Shown: one piece after another, positions 1 to 5,577 of the stretch
How positions within the stretch are numbered: position 1 is the stretch's first letter
How the letters are laid out: every line of letters begins with the position of its first letter
DNA from: Spirochaetaceae bacterium
GTDB taxonomy: Bacteria > Spirochaetota > Spirochaetia > B11-G9
Length of the DNA stretch: 5,577 nt
Assembly: GCA_030643345.1 (NCBI GenBank)
Contig: DAOWMA010000163.1
Span: 1 to 5,577 of the forward strand
Direction of reading: 5' to 3'
Position numbers and translations under genes: made by a program
Notes under the pieces: generated by a model
The model's input: the letters and a program-made list of their open reading frames with translations, nothing else
Told to the model about the DNA's origin: nothing
The model's database searches: none

Positions 1-789
1 TATCGTACGTCAGCATTGGTTTCCACTCCAGGTTATGCCCTTCACATTATTTCAATACTGGAAGAGCATGGAATGGATCCTCAGGAGCTTAACTTATCTG
101 TCGGACTTTTTGGTTCTGAACCCTGGAGTGAAAAACTTCGAACTGAAATTGAGTCGAAGCTGAAAATTCAGACCTTTGATAACTATGGTTTGAGTGAAAT
201 AATTGGACCTGGTGTTGCGTTTGAATGTGAAAATCATAATGGATTACATGTAAATGAGGACCATTTTATTGTGGAAGTGATTGATCCTGAAACACTGAAG
301 ATCTTACCTGTGGGTGAAGAGGGTGAACTGGTTTTTACAACTATCACCAAACAGGGTTTTCCTTTAATACGTTATCGGACTGGTGATATATCCAGTATTA
401 TAGAGGGAGACTGCAGGTGTGGCCGTACTACCAGAAGAATCAAACGAATCTCAGGGCGAACTGATGATATGATGATTGTGGATGGTAACAATCTGTTTCC
501 TTCACAAATAGAAGCTATTTTGTTTGAAATTGAAGGTGTGGAACCCCATTTTCAGATAATTTTAAAAAGGGATGAAGGGCTGGATGCCATTGAAATAAAG
601 ATTGAAGTAACACCAGATTTTATTGCATTTGATGAAATTAGAAAAGTTCAGAAATTTCAGGAAAAAATTCAAGAACATATGATTACCCGTCTGGGACTGC
701 ATGCAAAAATTACTCTGATTGAACCCAAAAGTCTGGGAAGGACTTCAGGTGAAAAAGTAAAACGTGTTCTTGATCAGAGGGTATTCTAG
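1..789 (+). CDS. Phenylacetate-CoA ligase family protein, C-terminal part (5' end outside window)
   Basis: Adenylate-forming enzyme of the PaaK family. The family activates phenylacetate or a related aryl acid with ATP and then CoA, giving the CoA thioester and AMP, in the cytoplasm. The frame is open from base 1, so the TTG at 16 is not the start. 262 codons are present; the family usually has about 430-440, so roughly 170 N-terminal residues are missing, including the P-loop-like motif. Visible motifs are YGLSE (184-198), GLHVNEDHF in the following stretch, RYRTGD (370-387), GRTDDMM followed by NNLFPSQIE (from 454), and near the end GEKVKR (748-765), whose lysines align with the C-terminal catalytic lysine region. 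Cysteines at the FECEN and DCRCG segments could form a metal site (inference). The TetR gene follows after 8 bases. In anaerobes such ligases often accompany indolepyruvate:ferredoxin oxidoreductase, but that neighbour would be outside the window. Family is confident; the exact substrate is not shown. Confidence 0.93.
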   Translation, partial: YRTSALVSTPGYALHIISILEEHGMDPQELNLSVGLFGSEPWSEKLRTEIESKLKIQTFDNYGLSEIIGPGVAFECENHNGLHVNEDHFIVEVIDPETLKILPVGEEGELVFTTITKQGFPLIRYRTGDISSIIEGDCRCGRTTRRIKRISGRTDDMMIVDGNNLFPSQIEAILFEIEGVEPHFQIILKRDEGLDAIEIKIEVTPDFIAFDEIRKVQKFQEKIQEHMITRLGLHAKITLIEPKSLGRTSGEKVKRVLDQRVF

Positions 790-797
790 GCTATGGT

Positions 798-1424
798 ATG
801 AAACCAACATTTGATAATCTGTCTGAAAAGAAAAAACAACGTATTATTACTGCCTGTATTGAAGAATTTGGGGAACACGGTTACGAATCAAGTTCCGTGG
901 ATGGGATTGTCAAACGCGCCGGCATATCCAAAGGGGGGCTGTATGAATATGTTTCCTCAAAAGAAGAACTTTTTATATTCATTGTTGATTATACTTATTC
1001 AAGGCTCTACGATTATTTAAAAACACGTGTTAAAGCAGAGATGCAGGCTCTTCCTGGTGATCTGCTGGATCGCTTGAAACATATTTCAGAACTTGCCATC
1101 GATTTTTATATCGATCATCCGGAGTTTGTTTATCTTATTGTACGTACGTCTAATCTTGCAAATGAGAGAATAGCATCCAGTATCCAGAATATTTTCCGTG
1201 ATCATTTTCTCGGACTTTTTGGTGATACTGATACATCAAGATTAAGATATCCAAAGGAACAGATCCTTGAACTGGCTATGTGGCTGCTGCTTAAAACAAG
1301 GTTTGATTTTCTTAATGAGATCAAAACTGAAAAAGATCCGGGTAAAATCAAGCAGGACTATATGGATAACTGGGTTTTCTACCTGGGAGTAATGCGGGAT
1401 GGCATCTATTTATCCCTTAAATAG
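798..1424 (+). CDS. TetR/AcrR-family transcriptional regulator
   Basis: A 208-residue protein, a usual length for the family. The N-terminal DNA-binding domain spans about residues 10-57. Helix 1 is followed by a helix-turn-helix with AGISKGGLYEYVSSKEELF (residues 41-59), which closely matches the family pattern G(V/I)SKGxLYxYFxSKExLF. The rest (about 65-208) is a helical ligand-binding and dimerisation domain that does not identify a ligand. The ATG at 798 is chosen because the homology begins a few residues later. An AGAGGG at 776-781 lies rather far upstream (16 bases), and another ATG at 793 is out of frame. The gene starts 8 bases after the CoA-ligase stop, so it is probably in the same transcript. 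Inference: it may regulate its own operon in response to an aryl- or acyl-CoA, as other TetR regulators next to CoA ligases do. It could instead act on the gene downstream of the 1425-1583 gap. Confidence 0.92.
   Translation: MKPTFDNLSEKKKQRIITACIEEFGEHGYESSSVDGIVKRAGISKGGLYEYVSSKEELFIFIVDYTYSRLYDYLKTRVKAEMQALPGDLLDRLKHISELAIDFYIDHPEFVYLIVRTSNLANERIASSIQNIFRDHFLGLFGDTDTSRLRYPKEQILELAMWLLLKTRFDFLNEIKTEKDPGKIKQDYMDNWVFYLGVMRDGIYLSLK
1406..1424 (+). other. Weak AT-rich hairpin over the TetR stop codon
   Basis: CTATTTA (1406-1412) and TAAATAG (1418-1424) are perfect 7-base inverted arms around a 5-base loop, TCCCT. The second arm contains the TAG stop of the TetR gene. The stem has only one G:C pair and no T-run follows, so it is not a convincing intrinsic terminator. 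No better terminator was found between the TetR gene and the first helicase. Confidence 0.25.
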
Positions 1425-1515
1425 TGTAGTAAGTAATATATTTAATAAAAAATATTGTATAAATTGAAGCAGGAAAGTCATTTACCCTGTATATAGATAT
1501 AGAGACCAATAAGTT

Positions 1516-1521
1516 TATAAT
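1516..1521 (+). promoter_or_regulatory. Candidate -10 box (TATAAT) upstream of first recQ-like gene
   Basis: A perfect sigma-70-type -10 hexamer lies in the 159-bp gene-free gap (1425-1583). It would place transcription start near 1528 and leave an untranslated leader of about 55 bases before ATG 1584. No good -35 box was found 16-18 bases upstream (the bases there read like ATAGAT). In such AT-rich sequence a TATAAT can arise by chance. A second possible -10, TATAAA at 1458-1463, also lacks a -35. Confidence 0.3.
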
Positions 1522-1544
1522 TGTGTTCTCTTCTAAAAGGGGAA

Positions 1545-1564
1545 GGGATATCTATCCCGGGATA
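1545..1564 (+). repeat. Overlapping inverted repeats: GGGATA-tc-TATCCC-GGGATA
   Basis: Three copies of one 6-mer alternate in orientation: GGGATA (1545-1550), TATCCC (1553-1558) and GGGATA (1559-1564). The first two form an inverted repeat with a 2-base centre. The last two form a perfect 12-base palindrome, TATCCCGGGATA (1553-1564). The block sits 19 bases before the helicase ATG at 1584 and just downstream of the TATAAT at 1516-1521. That position suits an operator for a dimeric repressor such as the TetR protein encoded just upstream (inference). With a 2-base loop it is a poor RNA hairpin. Confidence 0.5.
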
Positions 1565-1570
1565 TATGGC

Positions 1571-1575
1571 AGGAG
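1571..1575 (+). promoter_or_regulatory. Ribosome binding site AGGAG deciding the start at 1584
   Basis: AGGAG lies 8 bases before ATG 1584, which is ideal spacing. This favours 1584 over two in-frame upstream candidates, TTG 1521 and ATG 1566. Starting at 1566 would put this ribosome binding site inside the coding region. The RecQ homology also begins only a few residues after the 1584 methionine. Confidence 0.75.
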
Positions 1576-1583
1576 TATTTGGA

Positions 1584-3509
1584 ATGGAAAATCAATTACA
1601 AAGATATTTTGGATTTACTTCTTTTAGGAAGGGGCAGAAAGAAGTAATAACAAAAATAATGGATGGGGAATCTGCAGCAGCTATTTTCCCTACAGGTGCA
1701 GGTAAATCTTTATGTTATCAACTGCCTGGTGTATTATTACCAAACCTGACACTTGTTGTTTCTCCATTACTTTCTTTAATGAAAGACCAACTGGATTTTC
1801 TAATTAAACACAATATTTCTGCTGCCAGACTTGATTCAACACTTGAAAGAGATGAGTACAATGAAATCATTGGAAAAGCAATTCATGGGGAATTAAAAAT
1901 ACTGATGATCTCTGTGGAGCGGTTTAAGAATGAACGCTTTCGTTATAATCTTGAAAAAATGAAAATCTCTCTGCTGGTAATAGATGAAGCCCACTGTATT
2001 TCCGAATGGGGACATAATTTTCGCCCTGAATATCTGAAACTTCCATCTTATCAGAAAGAATTTGGAGTAAAACAGGTATTACTCCTAACCGCTACAGCGA
2101 CGGAGCAGGTTGTAGAGGATATGTGTTTAAAACTGAATGTTCCCCGTGAGAATGTAAAGATTACCGGATCATACAGAGAAAATCTCTTTTTACAGATTAG
2201 TCCTGTAAGTGAATCCGGGAAGAACGATTATCTTCTTAGGCGGATTAGTAAACTCCCAAAAGATCCTGCAATAGTCTACGTTACCCTGCAGAAGACTGCA
2301 GAAAAAGTTTCGGAATTACTCTGCAGTAATAATATAAATGCACACTACTATCATGCCGGGATGAACAACCTGGAGCGTGATCTTATACAAAATGATTTTA
2401 TGACAGGAAAGCTTGATTGTGTTGTGGCTACCATTGCTTTTGGTATGGGAATTGATAAAAAAAATATTCGAAGAGTTATCCATTATGATCTGCCCAAGTC
2501 AATTGAGAGCTACAGTCAGGAAATTGGACGATCCGGCAGAGACGGTGAAAGCTCTTTCTGTGAAGTTCTTGCCAATAGGGATAACATAAATATTCTGGAA
2601 AACTTTATCTACGGGGATACCCCGGAAAAGAGATCAATCAATAATCTTTTAAAAAAAATAAAGCAAAATAATGGTTTGTCATGGGAAGTCAGGATAAAAA
2701 CCCTTTCAAATGATCTGAATATTAGAATTCTGCCATTTAAAACACTGCTCGTTTATCTGGGGCTGGAAGGTATTATTTCACCCAGGTATACATATTTTGA
2801 TCAATATTCTTTTAAGTATAATAGAACTCCAGGGGAAATTGCAGGTAATTTTGAGGGGGAACGAAAGGGTTTTGTAGAAGCAATAATTAAGAACAGCAGC
2901 ACAAAAAAAACATGGACTTATGTTGATATTTCCGGAATTCAAAGTAATTACAATGCAGACAGGAAACGTATTATTACAGCTTTGGAATATTTTGAAGAAA
3001 AAGGCTGGATTGAACTGCAGGCGAAACAGGCAGTTGAGGTTTACAGTATAAATACACAATCTTTTGATATGGAAAGTTTAACAGAAAAAATGTATAATCT
3101 ATTTAAACTGAGAGAAGAACAGGGTATTAAAAAAATACACGAAATGATTGCTTTCTTTGAAAGTGATTCGTGTATTTCTGTGAAACTTGCCGAATATTTT
3201 GGTGAGAATCTGTCTAAAGATAACTGTGGCCATTGTTCATACTGTAAAACAGGGAAAGCTGTTATGGTAAAATCTACAGAATTGATATCTCTTTCAAATT
3301 TTAATTTTCGGGAAATTACAGGTGAAGTTATTGGAAAAATGGGAGACCGTTTTTCTCTGTTAAATTTGACAAAGTTCCTTTGCGGTATAAATACACCTGT
3401 TTTTGGTAAATTGCGAATAAAGAGGCTTTCTTCTTTTGGTATTTTCGAAAGGTATTCCTTTTTGGATGTAAAAAACTGGATAAGTAAACATGAAACAGGT
3501 GAAGAATAA
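1584..3509 (+). CDS. RecQ-family ATP-dependent DNA helicase, non-canonical C-terminus (no HRDC)
   Basis: Superfamily 2 DNA helicase of 641 residues, predicted 3'-5' DNA unwinding in recombination and repair. Visible motifs are the RecQ N-terminal Q motif (FGFTSFRKGQ, residues 9-18), Walker A PTGAGKS (36-42), Ia SPLLSLMKDQ (60-69), DEAH (134-137) with the aromatic-rich loop HCISEWGHNFRP (137-148), III LTATAT (168-173), V ATIAFGMGIDK (282-292) and VI QEIGRSGRDG (312-321). A long segment with winged-helix-like character follows (about 350-490). Only then comes the zinc cluster C530, C548, C551 and C554 (spacing C-x17-C-x2-C-x2-C). The last 60 residues contain LTKFLCGINTP and FGIFERYSFLDVKNW, a tail resembling one known RecQ subgroup. 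No HRDC domain is visible. All catalytic motifs are intact, so activity is expected. The start at ATG 1584 is set by AGGAG at 1571-1575. The paralogue downstream is on the same strand 116 bases later, with no clear terminator between. I recognise the family firmly; the specific repair role is unknown. Confidence 0.95.
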   Translation: MENQLQRYFGFTSFRKGQKEVITKIMDGESAAAIFPTGAGKSLCYQLPGVLLPNLTLVVSPLLSLMKDQLDFLIKHNISAARLDSTLERDEYNEIIGKAIHGELKILMISVERFKNERFRYNLEKMKISLLVIDEAHCISEWGHNFRPEYLKLPSYQKEFGVKQVLLLTATATEQVVEDMCLKLNVPRENVKITGSYRENLFLQISPVSESGKNDYLLRRISKLPKDPAIVYVTLQKTAEKVSELLCSNNINAHYYHAGMNNLERDLIQNDFMTGKLDCVVATIAFGMGIDKKNIRRVIHYDLPKSIESYSQEIGRSGRDGESSFCEVLANRDNINILENFIYGDTPEKRSINNLLKKIKQNNGLSWEVRIKTLSNDLNIRILPFKTLLVYLGLEGIISPRYTYFDQYSFKYNRTPGEIAGNFEGERKGFVEAIIKNSSTKKTWTYVDISGIQSNYNADRKRIITALEYFEEKGWIELQAKQAVEVYSINTQSFDMESLTEKMYNLFKLREEQGIKKIHEMIAFFESDSCISVKLAEYFGENLSKDNCGHCSYCKTGKAVMVKSTELISLSNFNFREITGEVIGKMGDRFSLLNLTKFLCGINTPVFGKLRIKRLSSFGIFERYSFLDVKNWISKHETGEE

Positions 3510-3516
3510 TAAACGG

Positions 3517-3531
3517 ATTTCGCAACGAAAT
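3517..3531 (+). other. Short hairpin just after first helicase stop
   Basis: ATTTCG (3517-3522) and CGAAAT (3526-3531) are perfect 6-base inverted arms around a CAA loop, 7 bases after the stop of the upstream helicase gene. The sequence also encodes the start of the RAYT-like tail. No T-run follows, so it is a weak terminator candidate at best. It could be a chance feature. Confidence 0.25.
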
Positions 3532-3611
3532 TATTATGAACATATTATTATGAATAATGAATCATTAAAAAGGATTACAGAATATATTCTTAATAATCCT
3601 GAAAAATGGTC

Positions 3612-3615
3612 GGAG
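3612..3615 (+). promoter_or_regulatory. Ribosome binding site GGAG for second recQ, inside the RAYT remnant
   Basis: GGAG lies 10 bases before ATG 3626. It falls across the TCG and GAG codons just after the NPEKW segment of the RAYT-like tail. The second helicase therefore appears to take its translation start signals from former transposase sequence. Confidence 0.55.
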
Positions 3616-3625
3616 ATTAATAAAT

Positions 3626-5413
3626 ATGAAAAATAATATTAAAAAAACACTTCAAACCACATTTGGCTATTCTGAATTTAAACCAAATCAAGAGGAGATA
3701 ATAACATCAATTCTTGAGGGTCGGGACGTTTTTGCGGCTATGCCGACAGGCGGCGGCAAATCTCTCTGTTATCAGCTTCCGGCTATGCTGCTTTCTGGTC
3801 TTACAGTGGTTATCAGTCCTCTTATTGCTCTTATGAAGGACCAGGTTGATGCTGCAGTGGAAAATGGTATAACAGCTGGATTTATTAATAGCTCTTTGTC
3901 TTATGAAGATGCTGATAATGTGTTTTATTTGTTGAAGAGTGGTAAACTGAAACTTCTTTACATTGCTCCGGAACGATTTGCAGTTGAAGGATTTATAAGC
4001 AGGCTGCAGAATATTAATTTAAGTCATATTTCTGTTGATGAAGCACATTGTGTCTCAGAATGGGGACACGATTTCCGTCCTGATTACCTGCTACTTTCCA
4101 GATTGAGGGAGTACTTCCCGAATATAGTTATATCTGCTTTTACTGCAACAGCTACCATAAAAGTGCAGAGTGATATAATTACCCAGCTGAAACTGAAGAA
4201 GCCTTTGCGTATCAGGGCTTCTTTTAACAGAAAGGAACTGTACTATAGTATTATCCGTAAATCCAATGCAAATCAGCAGATACTCGAATTTATCAGAGAT
4301 CATTCCGGGGATTCAGGAATTGTTTATCGAACAACCCGGAAAGATGTTGAAAGTACATCGGCCTTTCTTAATAAACATGGAATAACGTCTCTGCCTTATC
4401 ATGCCGGGCTGGCAGATGATGAAAGAAAGCGAAATCAGAATCTGTATAAAAAAGATGAGGTTGATATTGTTGTTGCGACAATTGCATTTGGAATGGGGAT
4501 TGATAAATCCAATGTCCGTTTTATTATTCATGGGGACCTTCCTAAGAGTATTGAAAGTTACTATCAGGAGACAGGGAGAGCAGGAAGGGATGGAGAACTT
4601 TCTTATTGTCTCCTTTTGTACAGCAGAGGAGATACAGGGAAAATTCTTTATCATATTAGAAATATTGAAGATGAAGATGAGCAGATCAGAGCAAGAAACA
4701 ATCTGTCACGAATGATTTCCTATGCCGAGACAAGTGTCTGCAGGCGAAAGCAGCTGTTATCCTACTTTGATGAAGCATACCCGGGAGACTGCGGTATGTG
4801 TGATTCATGTAATGATGAAGTTGAGCTGGTGGACGGCACTGTAGATGCCCAAAAGGTTTTATCTGCAATAAAAAGAGTAGATGAACGATTTGGTATTACC
4901 TACATAATAGATATTGTCCGTGGAGCGAATACGGTGCGAATCAGGCAGTATGGCCATGATCAGCTTCCTACTTATGGAGTTGGAAAGGGCGAAAGTAAGA
5001 ATTACTGGCACAGGGTAATTGATGAACTCCTGGGGCAGGAGTGTATTTCCAGGGATGAAGATCAATACGGTATTCTTCGAATTACAGAGAAGGGGAAACA
5101 GATTCTATATGGAAATAAAACATTCTCTGTCGCAAAACGATATAGTACAATGAAATCGAAAGTAACAGCGGATTACGAACAGGGTAATGAAGCCCTTTTT
5201 GATCACCTTAAGAAGCTTAGGCTGCTGCTGGCCCGGGAGAAAGGTCTTCCACCGTATATGATTTTTTCTGATAAAACCATAAGGGAGATGTGTGTTAAGC
5301 TGCCTCAATCAAAAAACTCTTTTCTGGCTGTAAATGGTGTGGGACAGGTTAAACTGGAGTCTTATGGGGATGATTTTTTAGAATGTATAAAAGAATACAG
5401 TATAAAAAGTTAG
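3626..5413 (+). CDS. recQ: ATP-dependent DNA helicase RecQ (canonical helicase-RQC-HRDC)
   Basis: A 595-residue RecQ helicase, close to the 609 residues of the E. coli enzyme, with full domain order. It is expected to unwind DNA 3'-5' in recombinational repair and restart of stalled forks, in the cytoplasm. The core shows the Q motif (FGYSEFKPNQ, 13-22), Walker A MPTGGGKS (39-46), Ia SPLIALMKDQ (64-73), APER (114-117), DEAH (138-141) with the loop HCVSEWGHDFRP (141-152), III AFTATA (171-176), V ATIAFGMGIDK (284-294) and VI QETGRAGRDG (314-323). The RQC zinc cluster is C372, C389, C392 and C395 (C-x16-C-x2-C-x2-C). The winged helix follows at about 400-490, with YGVGKGESKNYW. HRDC lies at about 521-592 (LFDHLKKLR, LPPYMIFSD, GVGQVKLESYG). 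No key residue is missing. The start at ATG 3626 has GGAG 10 bases upstream and overlaps the end of the RAYT remnant. It is probably expressed with the upstream paralogue, since no strong terminator separates them. Confidence 0.97.
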   Translation: MKNNIKKTLQTTFGYSEFKPNQEEIITSILEGRDVFAAMPTGGGKSLCYQLPAMLLSGLTVVISPLIALMKDQVDAAVENGITAGFINSSLSYEDADNVFYLLKSGKLKLLYIAPERFAVEGFISRLQNINLSHISVDEAHCVSEWGHDFRPDYLLLSRLREYFPNIVISAFTATATIKVQSDIITQLKLKKPLRIRASFNRKELYYSIIRKSNANQQILEFIRDHSGDSGIVYRTTRKDVESTSAFLNKHGITSLPYHAGLADDERKRNQNLYKKDEVDIVVATIAFGMGIDKSNVRFIIHGDLPKSIESYYQETGRAGRDGELSYCLLLYSRGDTGKILYHIRNIEDEDEQIRARNNLSRMISYAETSVCRRKQLLSYFDEAYPGDCGMCDSCNDEVELVDGTVDAQKVLSAIKRVDERFGITYIIDIVRGANTVRIRQYGHDQLPTYGVGKGESKNYWHRVIDELLGQECISRDEDQYGILRITEKGKQILYGNKTFSVAKRYSTMKSKVTADYEQGNEALFDHLKKLRLLLAREKGLPPYMIFSDKTIREMCVKLPQSKNSFLAVNGVGQVKLESYGDDFLECIKEYSIKS

Positions 5414-5414
5414 C

Positions 5415-5577
5415 ATGAGCTGTAGGTTTTATATTCTGAATTTAACTGTTCAATTTTGGTGGATAATAATAAGTTCTTTAATATTTATGCTGTCTGTTAT
5501 GGTCATATTTCCTGTTATTCTTATAAAACTACCTGTTAATTATTTTTCAGATAAGGAAAATAAGGGCGTTATAGATA
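5415..5577 (+). CDS. Unidentified membrane protein, N-terminal part (3' end outside window)
   Basis: The frame is open from ATG 5415 to the window edge, giving 54 visible codons. It starts one base after the recQ stop, which suggests the same transcript. After a short N-terminus (MSCRFYIL) there is one long hydrophobic stretch, about residues 14-37 (WWIIISSLIFMLSVMV and on), a likely membrane helix or uncleaved signal anchor. A LPVNYF segment and a charged part (SDKENKG) follow. An in-frame stop at 5403 means the start cannot lie further upstream. No clear ribosome binding site precedes ATG 5415, so a later start such as ATG 5487 remains possible, though it also lacks one. I do not recognise the family. 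The main reason to believe it is a long open frame with coherent membrane character in operon-like position. Confidence 0.55.
   Translation, partial: MSCRFYILNLTVQFWWIIISSLIFMLSVMVIFPVILIKLPVNYFSDKENKGVID

Larger units (their letters stand above)
3490..3636 (+). pseudogene. Remnant of a REP-associated tyrosine transposase (RAYT), C-terminal tail only
   Basis: A 48-codon frame, ATG 3490 to TAA 3634-3636, in a different frame from both flanking helicases. From about 3517 it reads RISQRNYYEHIIMNNESLK, then ITEYILNNPEKW. This matches the conserved RAYT tail pattern WQRNYYEHIIRNExxLxxIxxYIxxNPxxW (DUF1568/Y1_Tnp, recalled from the family). The expected tryptophan is serine here (TCG 3520) and the usual arginine after EHII is methionine (ATG 3550). 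By analogy with YIxxQ of IS200/IS605 TnpA, the tyrosine at 3583-3585 is the candidate nucleophile. The HUH histidine motif and the rest of a 150-250-residue protein are absent, and a stop at 3481 closes the frame upstream. The first ~9 codons are probably not RAYT-derived. No good ribosome binding site precedes ATG 3490. It overlaps the last 20 bases of the upstream helicase gene and the first 11 of the downstream one. Most likely a decayed mobile-element fragment; a translated small peptide cannot be excluded. Confidence 0.75.

Noticed and set aside
811..1020. 69-codon open frame on the + strand within the TetR gene
   Set aside because: Out-of-frame shadow of a clear TetR coding region, with no recognisable protein features.
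1425..1515. Search for a strong promoter or terminator in the AT-rich gap after the TetR gene
   Set aside because: TTGAAG (1464-1469) pairs only with poor -10 boxes at unsuitable spacing. Possible stems are A/T only and lack a GC-rich stem plus T-run.
1521..1583. N-terminal extension of the first helicase from TTG 1521 or ATG 1566
   Set aside because: AGGAG at 1571-1575 is ideally placed for ATG 1584, and RecQ homology begins right after that methionine.
2778..3059. 93-codon antisense frame in the first helicase
   Set aside because: Rich in Cys, Phe, Ile and Asn as expected from the complement of AT-rich coding sequence; no independent evidence.
3530..3554. Direct repeat ATTATTATGAA (3530-3540 and 3544-3554)
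   Set aside because: Both copies fall in the RAYT-like tail, where NYYEHII is expected from the family, so local duplication is not needed to explain it.
4313..4654. 113-codon antisense frame in the second recQ
   Set aside because: Antisense shadow of a well-conserved helicase core; no ribosome binding site or family resemblance seen.
4401..4715. 104-codon + strand frame inside the second recQ
   Set aside because: It overlaps conserved helicase motifs V and VI in another frame; composition looks like a frame shadow.
1..5577. CRISPR array, tRNA, rRNA or complete insertion sequence
   Set aside because: No regularly spaced repeats, cloverleaf-like segments, rRNA signatures or transposase with terminal ends were seen; only the RAYT tail remains.

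Overview
This is a 5.6-kb, AT-rich window from a low-GC bacterium (by eye roughly 35-40% GC). All recognisable genes lie on the + strand. The sequence alone does not settle the phylum. An anaerobe-type phenylacetate-CoA ligase, a RAYT-type transposase remnant and the RecQ sequence styles would suit a spirochaete or a clostridial-type bacterium, but this is inference.

Left part (1-1424): the C-terminal 262 codons of a phenylacetate-CoA ligase (PaaK family), cut by the window edge. Eight bases later comes a complete TetR-family regulator. The tight spacing suggests co-transcription. The regulator may respond to the aryl/acyl-CoA metabolism of its neighbour (inference).

Gap (1425-1583): 159 bp without a gene. 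It holds a perfect TATAAT hexamer at 1516-1521, three alternating copies of the 6-mer GGGATA/TATCCC at 1545-1564, and a strong AGGAG ribosome binding site at 1571-1575. The last sets the start of the next gene at ATG 1584 rather than at upstream in-frame TTG or ATG codons.

Central and right part (1584-5413): two complete RecQ-family DNA helicases in tandem, of clearly different architecture. The first (641 aa) has about 209 residues between helicase motif VI and its four-cysteine zinc cluster, ends in a distinct module, and has no visible HRDC domain. The second (595 aa) is a textbook RecQ: helicase core, zinc and winged-helix RQC, then HRDC.

The most unexpected item lies between the two helicases. 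A 48-codon open frame (3490-3636), too short for most ORF callers, reads as the C-terminal tail of a REP-associated tyrosine transposase (RAYT, IS200/IS605-like Y1 superfamily). It keeps the candidate nucleophile tyrosine helix but has lost the HUH part. Its last codons overlap the start of the second helicase, whose ribosome binding site lies inside the remnant.

Right edge (5415-5577): an open frame beginning one base after the second recQ stop codes for an N-terminal membrane segment of an unidentified protein that runs off the window. No rRNA, tRNA, CRISPR array or complete insertion sequence was seen.
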